DNA of 64,000 nucleotides. Source: Prescottella defluvii (GTDB lineage: Bacteria; Actinomycetota; Actinomycetes; Mycobacteriales; Mycobacteriaceae). The position numbers and the translations under genes were made by a program. Of the stretch, positions 54,333 to 63,124 are shown one piece after another; the stretch's first letter is position 1; every line of letters starts with the position of its first letter. Location: NCBI RefSeq assembly GCF_000738775.1, contig NZ_JPOC01000017.1:26483-90482 (forward strand), in the 5' to 3' direction. The notes below the pieces were generated by a model. The model ran no database searches and had not been told where the DNA came from. It saw only the letters and a list, made by a program, of their open reading frames with translations.

Positions 54333-55393
54333 CCACCCGAATCACTCTCCGCGACCACCCGCGGACATGCATGACGGTTGCGCTGGCGGCCACCGCCGCA
54401 CTCTCGCAACTCCATGCGGACGCGCGAGTCACCGACCGCCCCCCGGCGCCAATGGTGATCGGGGCCGTTCCGTACTGGGACCGGAGCGCTGCGCTGACGT
54501 CGATGCACGAGTACGCCCGATTCATCGACGTCGTCTCCCCCTGGTCGTACTCGGTGGCGCGCGACGGCACCCTGACCGCGGCCGCCGGAGCGGGCCCGGA
54601 CGCCGATTCCGCCCTCCCCGTCGGTTCGGGCGCCGACCGCATCCGGACCGTTCCCACCATCACGAACACGACCGACGGACAATGGGATCGCGAGACGATA
54701 GCGGCGGTCCTGCGTGATCGGGCGCTCCGCCGCACCCATGTCGAGGCCCTCACCGATCTGGTCACCACGCATGGCTTCGACGGTATCCAGATCGACTACG
54801 AGGATCTGTCCGCCGCCGATCGTGACGACTTCTCCACCTTCGTCGGCGACCTGGGCACCGCGCTGCACCGGATCGGCCGCGTGCTCGACGTCGCCGTTCA
54901 CGCGAAGCCGACCGACGCGGGCTACGGGCAGCACAACGAGGCGCAGGACTACGCCGCGATCGCCGCCGGCGCCGATCGGGTGATCGTGATGGCCTACGAC
55001 CGGCACTGGGCGACGAGTACGGCGGGACCGATCGCCCCGTACGACTGGGTCGAGGAGGTCGTCCGGTACGCCGTCACGAGGATTCCGCGGGAGAAACTCG
55101 TCCTCGGAGTCGGCCTCTACGGCTACGACTGGGTCGGCTCGGCAGGGACGCCGCTCACGTGGACCGAGGTGATGTCGGTCGCGGCGGCGCACCGCCCGTC
55201 GATGCGCTGGGACGAGACTGCCCTGTCCACGCACTTCACGTATGTCGTGGAGGGAATCACCCACGAGGTGTGGTTCGAGAACGCCCGCAGCGTCAGGGCG
55301 CGAGCCGCCCTCGCGCGGCGGCACGGGCTGGCCGGTGTCGCGCTGTGGCGGCTCGGCGGTGAGGACCCGTCGATCTGGCGGTGCAGCCTGTGA
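54329..55393 (+). CDS. Secreted GH18-like glycosidase (YaaH/SleL type)
   Basis: A 354-aa exported protein: N-terminal hydrophobic stretch CMTVALAATAALSQLHA, then a TIM barrel. The GH18 active-site strand reads GFDGIQIDYED, with Asp151, Asp156 and catalytic acid Glu158; the second Asp of the classic DxxDxDxE is Gln154, as in spore-cortex-type members. MAYDRHWATS and LGVGLYGYDWVG are other family segments. These enzymes cleave GlcNAc-containing polymers. In this cluster it probably trims the nascent polysaccharide, as the hydrolase half of PgaB does. Confidence 0.85.
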   Translation: MTTRITLRDHPRTCMTVALAATAALSQLHADARVTDRPPAPMVIGAVPYWDRSAALTSMHEYARFIDVVSPWSYSVARDGTLTAAAGAGPDADSALPVGSGADRIRTVPTITNTTDGQWDRETIAAVLRDRALRRTHVEALTDLVTTHGFDGIQIDYEDLSAADRDDFSTFVGDLGTALHRIGRVLDVAVHAKPTDAGYGQHNEAQDYAAIAAGADRVIVMAYDRHWATSTAGPIAPYDWVEEVVRYAVTRIPREKLVLGVGLYGYDWVGSAGTPLTWTEVMSVAAAHRPSMRWDETALSTHFTYVVEGITHEVWFENARSVRARAALARRHGLAGVALWRLGGEDPSIWRCSL

Positions 55394-55465
55394 CCCGTTG
55401 AGCATCAACGACTTTCATTCGACCGGCCCTGCCGGTGCATCCCCTCTGGCATCGAAGGATCAGCA

Positions 55466-57253
55466 ATGTGCGGAATTATCGCTTGCCGGACCAACGGTCC
55501 TGCCCTCGACTACCTGCTACCGGCACTGAAGCGGCTCGAGTACCGCGGCTACGACTCGGTCGGTGTCGCCGTCCGCACCGAGGACGGCGACATCGCCCGG
55601 CTTCGAACGATCGGCCGGATCGGCGCACTCGAGCAGCAGGTGACGCGCTGGACCGGGCCCGAACTCGACGGGCTCGGGATCGGGCACACGCGCTGGGCGA
55701 CCCATGGCGGCGTCGACGAGACCAACGCGCACCCACATCTCGACTGCACCGGGCGAATCGCAGTAGTGCACAACGGAATCATCACCAATGCCGATGAGCT
55801 GGGGAGGGAACTGCGCGCCACCGGACACCGGTTCACGTCCGACGTCGACAGCGAGGTGGTCCCCCACCTGATCGAGGACTGCCTCGCGACGTCCGGCAAC
55901 CTGCTGACCGCCGTTCAACAGGTGGTCGATCGACTCTCCGGTTCCTGGGCCCTCGCGGTGCTCGAGCAGGGCACCGGCCGGCTCGTCGCCGCCGCCAACC
56001 GTTCGCCACTGTTGGTCGCTCGCGCCAGGGGCTGCGTCTTCGCCACGAGCGACGCGGCCGCGATCGCCGACTGGGTCGACGAGTTCCGCACCCTCGACGA
56101 CGGGGACGTCGTGGAACTCGGCGACGTCTTCACCTGGAACCGTCGCGGGGCGAGGTGTTCACCGCCGCCGCTCCGACGGCAGTCGTGGGCGCGGACCGAC
56201 TTGAGCCTCGGCCGCCACACCGACTTCATGAGCAAGGAGATCACCGAACAGCCGCGGGTGGCCGCGCGCCTGCTCACCCGAATCGGCGGCGGTGTCGCCG
56301 ACGGATCACTGTGGTCCGGACTCGGCCTCCCCGATTTCGACCGGCTGCGCGTGGTCGCGTGCGGTACCTCGATGCACGCCGGTCAGGTGATCGGCAACTG
56401 CGCGCGCGGGGCGGGCGCCATCCCGTTCACCGCGACCGTCGCCAGCGAAACGCTTCGAGAGCAGTCGGACCCGAAGACGCTCACGCTCGCGATCAGCCAG
56501 TCCGGCGAGACCGCCGACGTGTTGCGCGCACTGGACCTGCGCTCCCCCGGGGACGGACCGCTGCTCGCATTGACCAACTCCACGCATTCGACGCTCGCGC
56601 GCCGTGCCGACGCCGTCCTCCCCTGCTCCGCGGGCCCCGAGATCGGGGTCGCGGCCACGAAGACCTTCGTGTGCCAGGTCATTTCCGGAGTCTCGCTGAT
56701 GCTGTCCTCGATGGTGGCGACCGAACGACTCGCACCGGAGATCGCGACTCGGCTGATGCATTCGCTGAACGGGATCCCGGCCCGTCTCGCGGCCGCGGTC
56801 GAGACTGCGCAACAGCTGATCCCGCCGATCGTGGACGAGCTCGCCACCGCGACCGGGTTCGTCTTCCTCGGGCGTGGCGCCGGCGTTCCCTATGCGGCCG
56901 AAGGCGCCCTCAAACTCAAGGAACTCACGTACCGGTGGGCCGAGCACCATCCGGCCGGGGAGCTCAAGCACGGGCCGCTGGCGGTGATCGAGTCCGGCAC
57001 CCCGGTCGTCGTCGTCGACCACGGTGACCCGCGCATCTCCGCGAACATCGCCGAGGTCCGGGCCCGCGGCGGACGCATCATCAGCATCGGAATCGACGGC
57101 AGCACCGTCCCGGTGCTGCACCCCGGTCCGGCGCCGTGCGGGCCGCTCGAATCCGTCGTCCCGATGCAGGTCCTGGCACGCGAACTCGCACTCGCCCTCG
57201 GCCGGGACGTCGACAAGCCTCGCAATCTTGCCAAGTCAGTGACCGTCGAATGA
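55466..57253 (+). CDS. glmS: Glutamine--fructose-6-phosphate aminotransferase (GlmS-type)
   Basis: A 595-aa enzyme: N-terminal glutaminase with nucleophile Cys2 (MCGIIACR) and HTRWATHGGVDETNAHPH, then two SIS isomerase domains (CGTSMHAGQVIGN, ISQSGETADVLRAL, GRGAGVPYAAEGALKLKE). It makes glucosamine 6-phosphate, the entry to UDP-GlcNAc. Placement inside the polysaccharide cluster suggests a dedicated copy beside a housekeeping GlmS elsewhere (not visible here). AAGGA precedes the ATG. The deacetylase follows after 23 bases. Confidence 0.92.
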   Translation: MCGIIACRTNGPALDYLLPALKRLEYRGYDSVGVAVRTEDGDIARLRTIGRIGALEQQVTRWTGPELDGLGIGHTRWATHGGVDETNAHPHLDCTGRIAVVHNGIITNADELGRELRATGHRFTSDVDSEVVPHLIEDCLATSGNLLTAVQQVVDRLSGSWALAVLEQGTGRLVAAANRSPLLVARARGCVFATSDAAAIADWVDEFRTLDDGDVVELGDVFTWNRRGARCSPPPLRRQSWARTDLSLGRHTDFMSKEITEQPRVAARLLTRIGGGVADGSLWSGLGLPDFDRLRVVACGTSMHAGQVIGNCARGAGAIPFTATVASETLREQSDPKTLTLAISQSGETADVLRALDLRSPGDGPLLALTNSTHSTLARRADAVLPCSAGPEIGVAATKTFVCQVISGVSLMLSSMVATERLAPEIATRLMHSLNGIPARLAAAVETAQQLIPPIVDELATATGFVFLGRGAGVPYAAEGALKLKELTYRWAEHHPAGELKHGPLAVIESGTPVVVVDHGDPRISANIAEVRARGGRIISIGIDGSTVPVLHPGPAPCGPLESVVPMQVLARELALALGRDVDKPRNLAKSVTVE

Positions 57254-57276
57254 TCCGTCGATCCGAAAGGCACAGC

Positions 57277-58896
57277 ATGAACAGTCAGAATCGGCTCCGT
57301 CCGGCCCGGCGTCCGTCCCGGCACCCACGCCCACACCGGCCACCTGTCCGGCGGCGATACCGGATGCTGGGCCTGGTCAGTGCCCTGACCCTTCTCGTCG
57401 CGCCGACGCTGTTCTCGGTCGGGGCCGGTGCACCTGCGGCGGCCGCCGCAGCGCCCACCGTGGTGAGCCTGACGTTCGACGACGGCAATGCGGATGCGAC
57501 GGTGGCCGCGCAGACCCTCCAGGCCAACGGTCTGCGCGGGACGTTCTTCGTCCCCTCCGGCTACGTCGATCAGCCCGGATACCTGACGCAGGCGGATCTC
57601 CGAGGGATAGCCGCCGGGGGCCACGAGATCGGCGGCCATTCCGTCACACACCCCGACCTGACCGCGATGTCGCGGGACGAGGCGACCCGGCAGATCTGCA
57701 ACGACCGGGCGAATCTGACCGGCTGGGGATTCGACGTCACCTCCTTCGCGTACCCGTTCGCTTCGGCGACCGCCGACACCGAGGCGCTCGCGAGGCAGTG
57801 CGGATACAACAGTGCGCGCGGACTCGGGGACGTCGAGACCCGATTCGGGTGTGAAGGATGCGACCGCGCCGAGGCCGTGCCGCCCCAGAACCCGTTCTAT
57901 ACCAAGGCACCGGACCAGGTGGACAGCACCTGGACCCTCGCGGATCTGCAGAATGTGGTCACCGCCGCCGAGAACGACGGAGGCGGATGGATCCAGTTGA
58001 CCTTCCACCACGTCTGCGCCGGCAACTGCGATCCCGCCGGGCTGTCCGTCTCGCCGGAACTGCTCGACGAGTTCGCCGGTTGGCTCGCCGCTCGGGCGGC
58101 CGACAACACCTCCGTCAAGACCGTCCGTGAGGTGATCGGCGGACCCGTCGCACCGGCGACACCCGGTCCCGTCGCCCCCGTCGCGGCCCCGGGCGTCAAC
58201 GGCGCACCGAACCCCGGCCTCGAAGCGGTGGGCGCGAACGGACTGCCCACGTGCTGGATGGCGGGCGGCTACGGCGTCAACTCACCGACGTTCGCCACGG
58301 TCCCCGAGGCTCGCAGCGGCAGTGTCGCGGCGCGCCTGTCGATGACCGGCTACGTGGACGGCGATGCGAAACTGCTGCCGACGCTCGATCTCGGTGAATG
58401 CTCCCCCGGGGCCGTTCCCGGACACACCTACGCACTGTCCGCCTGGTACAAGTCCACCGCCCCGACACAGTTCGCGGTGTACTACCGGACCGCGGTCGGT
58501 ACGTGGGCGTACTGGACCTCCAGTCCCTGGTTCGACGTCGCATCCGAGTACACCGCCGCGGAGTGGACGACTCCGGCGGTGCCTGCCGGAGCCACCGGAA
58601 TCAGCTTCGGTCTCAACCTGTTCGGCGACGGCGAACTGCACACCGACGACTACTCGATCACCGACACCAGCGCCGGCTCGCCGCAGCCGCCGACAGGTTC
58701 CTGGGGGCTCGGCAGCACGGGCACCGCACCGGGTGACGGCACGACGGCACCGGAACGCGGCATGAAGTCGATCCCCGACACCGACCGCAGCGATCGGCGC
58801 GGGCAGGTCGCACCGCAACTGCACTACGTGCCCGGGCCGGAGGAACTGCAGCCCGGCCAGACCTTCCTGCCGAACACCGGGCCTCTCGCGGACTGA
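57277..58896 (+). CDS. Secreted polysaccharide deacetylase with C-terminal carbohydrate-binding-like domain
   Basis: A 539-aa exported protein. A long Arg/Pro-rich n-region precedes the signal helix (LGLVSALTLLVAPTLFSVGA). The NodB domain follows with TFDDG (Asp68, Asp69), HSVTHPDL (metal His121, His125) and FAYPF. After a Pro/Ala/Val linker near residue 290-310 comes a jelly-roll-like module (NPGLEAVGANGLPTCWMAGG to DDYSITD) resembling carbohydrate-binding modules. It should remove N-acetyl groups from a GlcNAc/HexNAc polymer outside the membrane. GAAAGG lies 6 bases before the ATG. Confidence 0.9.
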   Translation: MNSQNRLRPARRPSRHPRPHRPPVRRRYRMLGLVSALTLLVAPTLFSVGAGAPAAAAAAPTVVSLTFDDGNADATVAAQTLQANGLRGTFFVPSGYVDQPGYLTQADLRGIAAGGHEIGGHSVTHPDLTAMSRDEATRQICNDRANLTGWGFDVTSFAYPFASATADTEALARQCGYNSARGLGDVETRFGCEGCDRAEAVPPQNPFYTKAPDQVDSTWTLADLQNVVTAAENDGGGWIQLTFHHVCAGNCDPAGLSVSPELLDEFAGWLAARAADNTSVKTVREVIGGPVAPATPGPVAPVAAPGVNGAPNPGLEAVGANGLPTCWMAGGYGVNSPTFATVPEARSGSVAARLSMTGYVDGDAKLLPTLDLGECSPGAVPGHTYALSAWYKSTAPTQFAVYYRTAVGTWAYWTSSPWFDVASEYTAAEWTTPAVPAGATGISFGLNLFGDGELHTDDYSITDTSAGSPQPPTGSWGLGSTGTAPGDGTTAPERGMKSIPDTDRSDRRGQVAPQLHYVPGPEELQPGQTFLPNTGPLAD

Positions 58897-59010
58897 GTCC
58901 CGGCACCCGCCCGCCACCGCCGACCGGTCCGAGGATCACCTCCCGGATCGGTCGGCACCGGCGGCGACCGCTTCCAGCACACCGGGACAAGTGCGAGCAG
59001 AAGGAGAACC

Positions 59011-59778
59011 ATGACCCCCCACACCGTTTCGAGGATGCTGGGCGCCGTCGCAGTGGCAGGTGCGGCCGCCGCGACGGGCTGCGCCGCGGATGCGGCCCAG
59101 CCCGGCCCCGCCGTCGCCGCCGCCGCCGAGTATCCGTGGCACACCGACATCGTCGCGACGACGTTCTGGGTCGGCGAGATCTTCGACCCCACAGCCGAGG
59201 ACGGCAGCCAGGTGTTGTCGACCTACGACGCACACTGGCTCGAGAGCTACGGCGGGTGCGACGGCGTCTCGGTCGACGGCCAGTGCCGCACCGAGTCCCG
59301 CACCGCCGACAACGGGTACTTCCCCAGGAACATGACGCCGCGCGAGAACCCTTTCTACCTGGACCTGCCCTTCGACGACGTCAACGACGAGATCGCGTTC
59401 GCGCAGCGCGGTGAAGTGGTCCCCTGGGCCGACGAATCTCCCTACCGTGAGCGCATCTCGGACCCCTCCTTCAGCCTGATGAAGAACCGCTGGGTGCGCC
59501 TGAAGAGCGGTGACAACACGTGCTACGGCCAGATCCAGGATGCCGGACCGGCCAACTACCACGACGCCGACTACGTGTTCGGCGCGGACGATCGCCGGCC
59601 CGCCAGCGACGAGTTCAACGGCGCGGGACTCGATGTGTCCCCGGCGCTGAACGGCTGTCTGGGCTTCCGGGAACTCGACGGCCAGAACGATCGCGTCGAC
59701 TGGCAGTTCGTCGACGAGGGCGACGTTCCTCCGGGCCCCTGGCTGACGCTCGTCACCACCAGTGGGGTCCAGCAGTGA
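59011..59778 (+). CDS. Predicted lipoprotein of unknown function in the polysaccharide cluster
   Basis: A 255-aa exported protein. The N-terminus ends in AAAATGCAAD, a plausible but weak lipobox with Cys24. I do not recognise the family. The C-terminal half has NRWVRLKSGDNTCYGQIQD and GAGLDVSPALNGCLGF, which resemble double-psi beta-barrel proteins such as RlpA/expansins; this is tentative. Several Cys could form disulfides. AAGGAG precedes the ATG. It lies between the deacetylase and the synthase, so a role in assembly or tethering of the polymer is likely. Confidence 0.75.
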   Translation: MTPHTVSRMLGAVAVAGAAAATGCAADAAQPGPAVAAAAEYPWHTDIVATTFWVGEIFDPTAEDGSQVLSTYDAHWLESYGGCDGVSVDGQCRTESRTADNGYFPRNMTPRENPFYLDLPFDDVNDEIAFAQRGEVVPWADESPYRERISDPSFSLMKNRWVRLKSGDNTCYGQIQDAGPANYHDADYVFGADDRRPASDEFNGAGLDVSPALNGCLGFRELDGQNDRVDWQFVDEGDVPPGPWLTLVTTSGVQQ

Positions 59779-59827
59779 CCGGTTCCGCGGTCCGCGGTTC
59801 GCTCCTCCTTCGAGGCAAGGGGTTTCG

Positions 59828-61195
59828 ATGACGACACTCGTCTTGATCATGCTGCTCGCGTTCGGGATCAACACTCTCTTCTGGGCGTCGGTCGGGGCCG
59901 GGAGAGTACTGACGTTCCGGTGGACCCACCGGCGGGGACGGCACCCGGACGACCGGCCGAGCAGGCCGCCGTTGACACCCGGCGACGTAGCCGTGCTGGT
60001 CGCGGCCCACAACGAGGAACTGGTGATAGGAGAAACGATCTCCTCCGCGGCCTCGCTCGTCCCACTGACCAACATCTTCGTCATCTCGGACGGGTCGTCG
60101 GACCGCACCGCCGAGATCGTCCGCACGGCGGGAGCACAAGTCCTCGAACTGAACCCGAACCGGGGCAAGGCCGGCGCGCTCGCGGCCGGGATCGAACACT
60201 TCGGCCTGTGCGAACGATTCGAGGTGGTGATGCTGCTCGACGCCGACACCCACCTGGCACCGGACTACCTCACCACCGGGCTCGCCGAACTCGCCGAACC
60301 CGGAGTCGTCGCGGTCGCAGGCCGGGCCACCACGATCGCCACACCCGACCCGCCGAGCCGGCTGGGCCGGTTCCTGGTGGCCTACCGCGAGCGGGTGTAC
60401 ATCGCGGTGCAGTATCTGCTGAAGTACGGTCAGGCCGCGCGCTGGGCCGACGCCGTCACGATCGTCCCCGGCTTCGCCAGCATGTACCGCACGCGGGCAC
60501 TGAAGGACATCGACGTGAGCGCCCCCGGGCTCGTCATCGAGGACTTCAACATGACCTTCGAAGTCCACGCGAAGAAGTTGGGGCGCATCGCCTTCCATCC
60601 CCGCGCCGCAATCGCCTACACCCAGGACCCGGACAACTTCGGCGACTACGTCAAGCAGATCCGGCGCTGGGCCCTCGGGTTCTGGCAGACACTGCGACGT
60701 CACCGACTCCACGCGGGTCGATTCTGGGTGGCGCTGGCGGCCTACGTCGCCGAACTGGTCACCAGCAGCCTGCTGTTCGTGCTCTTCCTGCCGCTGCTGG
60801 CCCTCTCGGTCACCGCACAGATCGTCGGGGACCTCGGGATCGGAACCTGGCAACCGGAGATACCACCGCCCCTGATTCTGCTCGCCGGCGTACTGATTCC
60901 CGACTTCCTGTTGACCGTGCTGGCCGCCGTGATCAGCCGCCGCCCCCGCTATCTGCTCTACGCCCTCGCCTTCCCCGCCATGCGCGTCGTCGACGCTGCG
61001 GTGTGCCTGCGCACGCTGCCGCTGGCGTGGAGCAGTCGAGACTCCGGTGTGTGGCGAAGTCCCTCGAGACGGTCGAGGTCCGAACCCGGCACCGCCGGCG
61101 GCCCGGGGGCAGCACAAACCCCGCCACCGAAACTGCGCGTCGTCCGCGGGCAGGACCACGAACCCGAGCAGGAACTCCGCGGCGAGATCGCCTGA
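59828..61195 (+). CDS. Processive membrane glycosyltransferase family 2 (polysaccharide synthase)
   Basis: A 455-aa synthase of the IcaA/HasA/BcsA type. One N-terminal helix (TLVLIMLLAFGINTLFWASV), a cytosolic GT-A domain with Asp in VISDGSSDRT, DxD Asp138-Ala-Asp140, Glu238-Asp239 (general base) and QIRRW (277-281), then about four C-terminal helices. The QxxRW motif marks processive enzymes. No PilZ domain is present after the helices, only a polar tail of about 55 residues. It should polymerise a UDP-sugar and push the chain through the membrane. AAGGGG precedes the ATG at 59828. Confidence 0.92.
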   Translation: MTTLVLIMLLAFGINTLFWASVGAGRVLTFRWTHRRGRHPDDRPSRPPLTPGDVAVLVAAHNEELVIGETISSAASLVPLTNIFVISDGSSDRTAEIVRTAGAQVLELNPNRGKAGALAAGIEHFGLCERFEVVMLLDADTHLAPDYLTTGLAELAEPGVVAVAGRATTIATPDPPSRLGRFLVAYRERVYIAVQYLLKYGQAARWADAVTIVPGFASMYRTRALKDIDVSAPGLVIEDFNMTFEVHAKKLGRIAFHPRAAIAYTQDPDNFGDYVKQIRRWALGFWQTLRRHRLHAGRFWVALAAYVAELVTSSLLFVLFLPLLALSVTAQIVGDLGIGTWQPEIPPPLILLAGVLIPDFLLTVLAAVISRRPRYLLYALAFPAMRVVDAAVCLRTLPLAWSSRDSGVWRSPSRRSRSEPGTAGGPGAAQTPPPKLRVVRGQDHEPEQELRGEIA

Positions 61196-61261
61196 CCCCA
61201 GCCGAACTGCCGCCCCTGGGCATGCCCCTCCACATCCGCACAACAGGTAAGGAATGTCGAC

Positions 61262-61903
61262 ATGAACCCGGTGCCACTCCACGCACGATCTCGACGGACC
61301 GCCACATGGTCCGCGACAGCGATACTCACCCTGTCGAGCGCGCTGGCCCTCGCGACGCCGGGGACAGCGGCGGCGGCCGAGCGCACCGCGCCCACCCCGG
61401 CCGGCGCGCTGACGGTGACGCTCTCGGACGACGCCGTCGAATCTGTTCCGAGCCACACGTTCATGCCGACCTCGCGGGAGAGCCTCGTGTCGGTCTCGGC
61501 CGTCGCCACCGCGACAGGTGACGGCTCCGAGGACGTCACGAGCGGCACACTCGACGTCGGCTACCGGGTCGGCTGCGCGGTCGACGTCTCCGGTGGCGTG
61601 CAGGTCGCGATCCAGATGTCGGCCGGCCCCGCGATCACGATGCTCCCGACACCGGGAATCGGAATGAACTTCGGCGTGGGACCGTCGATCCTGATCAATC
61701 CCAAACTCGGTACCAGTCAGGATGTTTCACTCGGCAAGCAGGTCTCGTACGGGCCGGAGTCCGGGGTGTCGTTCGACGCGGCTCGCATCAAGATCGACGG
61801 GTGCCTCGGCGACGTGTCGATTCAGCCGTTCGCCGTCTACACCGTCACCACCGATCGGGGAAGCCACTCGGTGGCAACGTACGGGGCCTCGCGAACCCTG
61901 TGA
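61262..61903 (+). CDS. MspA-family outer-membrane porin
   Basis: A 213-aa exported protein with signal peptide to about residue 38 (LALATPGTAAAAE). The mature part matches the MspA porin pattern of Rhodococcus and Nocardia: GTLDVGYRVGC (Cys105), Gly-rich beta strands in the middle, and a closing GCLGDVSIQPFAVYTVTTDR with Cys181, ending VATYGAS. MspA porins form octameric channels in the mycolic-acid outer membrane. AAGGA precedes the ATG. It is the last gene of the cluster, 66 bases after the synthase, which suggests a pore for polymer exit or a cluster-regulated nutrient porin. Confidence 0.8.
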   Translation: MNPVPLHARSRRTATWSATAILTLSSALALATPGTAAAAERTAPTPAGALTVTLSDDAVESVPSHTFMPTSRESLVSVSAVATATGDGSEDVTSGTLDVGYRVGCAVDVSGGVQVAIQMSAGPAITMLPTPGIGMNFGVGPSILINPKLGTSQDVSLGKQVSYGPESGVSFDAARIKIDGCLGDVSIQPFAVYTVTTDRGSHSVATYGASRTL

Positions 61904-61949
61904 CGAACGCCGCTCGCCCGCACCGGCCGGTGCGGGCGAGCGGCGTTCG
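61904..61949. terminator. Perfect 46-nt palindrome ending the exopolysaccharide cluster
   Basis: Two 23-base arms (61904-61926 and 61927-61949) are exact reverse complements with no spacer; a flanking A-T pair extends it to 48. It begins directly after the TGA of the porin gene and ends 5 bases before the stop of the convergent GAF-ANTAR gene. A very stable bidirectional terminator is the simplest reading. Confidence 0.85.
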
Positions 61950-61954
61950 TGTGC

Positions 61955-62653
61955 CTATACGCGCAGCCCGAGGGTGACGATCGCCTCGGCGACGGTGTGC
62001 ACCGTGACATTGTGCGACCGGGCGTGACTCCGGATCAGCTGGTAGGCCGCGTCGATGCCGATGCTGTTGGCGTTGGAGATGATCCCCTTGGCCTGCTCGA
62101 CGACGATCCGACTGGTCAGAGCCCGTTCCAGTTGCCCGGACCGCTGCTCGTACCGACGGACCGCCGATCTCTGAGCCAGGTAGACGGACACCATGTCGGC
62201 GAGCACACCGACGACGGAGATCTCGTCCGCCGGCCAACGCCGCGGACGATCCGAAACCAGGACGAGAGCACCGACCGTGCGGCCGCCGTACCCGAGCGGG
62301 AACAGCGCCAGCGACACCAGCCCGGATCGCCGGGCCTCTGCGACGAACTGCGGCGCGGCGTCCCGATGATCGTCGACGTCCTCGATGTGCAGGACCCTCC
62401 GGCGAGCGATGGCATCGGCGCAGGGATCGCCCGACACCAACTGCGCCAGGTGATCGAGGTCGACACCCCGTCCAGTCGCCGTCACCGAAGTGGGCAGACC
62501 GTCGTGATCGGCCACGACGCCGCCGCCGGCGAGTCCGAGCGAATCCGAGATCAGTTCGATCAGGCCTTCCAGCACACGATCGGCCTCCACTGTTGCGGCC
62601 TGTAGCTTCGCGAATTTCTCCACGACCGCAACGAAACCAACTTGATCAAACAA
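61955..62653 (-). CDS. GAF-ANTAR transcription antitermination regulator
   Basis: A 232-aa protein: GAF sensor domain (about residues 10-155; FPLGYGGRTVGALVLVSD) and C-terminal ANTAR RNA-binding domain (RALTSRIVVEQAKGIISN, DAAYQLIRSHARSHNVTV). ANTAR proteins bind paired hairpins in nascent RNA and prevent termination. I prefer TTG 62653, which has AGGGGGA 7 bases upstream; ATG 62692 and GTG 62746 are in-frame alternatives. No histidine kinase is adjacent. Convergent with the exopolysaccharide cluster, sharing its terminator. Confidence 0.85.
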   Translation of the reverse strand: MFDQVGFVAVVEKFAKLQAATVEADRVLEGLIELISDSLGLAGGGVVADHDGLPTSVTATGRGVDLDHLAQLVSGDPCADAIARRRVLHIEDVDDHRDAAPQFVAEARRSGLVSLALFPLGYGGRTVGALVLVSDRPRRWPADEISVVGVLADMVSVYLAQRSAVRRYEQRSGQLERALTSRIVVEQAKGIISNANSIGIDAAYQLIRSHARSHNVTVHTVAEAIVTLGLRV

Positions 62654-63124
62654 TCGACAGTCCCCCTGCTCGAGAATTAGACACCCCGACATTGGAAGAT
62701 TCCGCCAGTCGCCCGCGACACAGCGAGGGTAATCACACCTTTCCAATCATTCCGTAATAGATTCGATATACAGATCGGATGGGTCACCTGTTACCCCCTG
62801 CCCGGACCACCCTCCATCCGCCTCGGCCGCACGATGTCGACCGAGGCGGATGGACCCCCTGCGCTCGAAATAATACCGTGTCCTGCATCGATTCCGAGAG
62901 GGATTCGCCACTCATGATTGAAGGGTCAAGAAGTGGACAGAAAGGGACCAAAGCCCTCGACTGAAATTCATTTCCGCCCACGACAGTGAAGGCTTACCTC
63001 TCACGACTGATCGAATGTTACCGATCTTGATCCGAGGGTGATAATGACAGCAGAGTAATTCACCCTCCACCGACCGGAATCGACAACAAATGATCGACTC
63101 ACACACCGAACCAGGTACGAACGG
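62654..63124. other. 471-bp intergenic region, lower GC, one hairpin
   Basis: No credible gene. The only clear element is a perfect 13-bp stem with a 14-base loop (62814-62826 with 62841-62853). It lies about 270 bases beyond the stop of the lipase gene and upstream of the GAF-ANTAR gene on the same strand. It could end lipase transcription or act in the GAF-ANTAR leader. The rest (62860-63120) is less GC-rich than its surroundings and holds no repeat that I could see. Confidence 0.6.

Noticed and set aside
59828..61195. Cellulose synthase (BcsA) identity for the GT2 enzyme
   Set aside because: No PilZ domain, no BcsB-like partner and the neighbouring genes concern amino sugars.
59753..61456. 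A 567-codon minus-strand frame opposite the GT2 gene
   Set aside because: Antisense shadow of the synthase with no recognisable domain.
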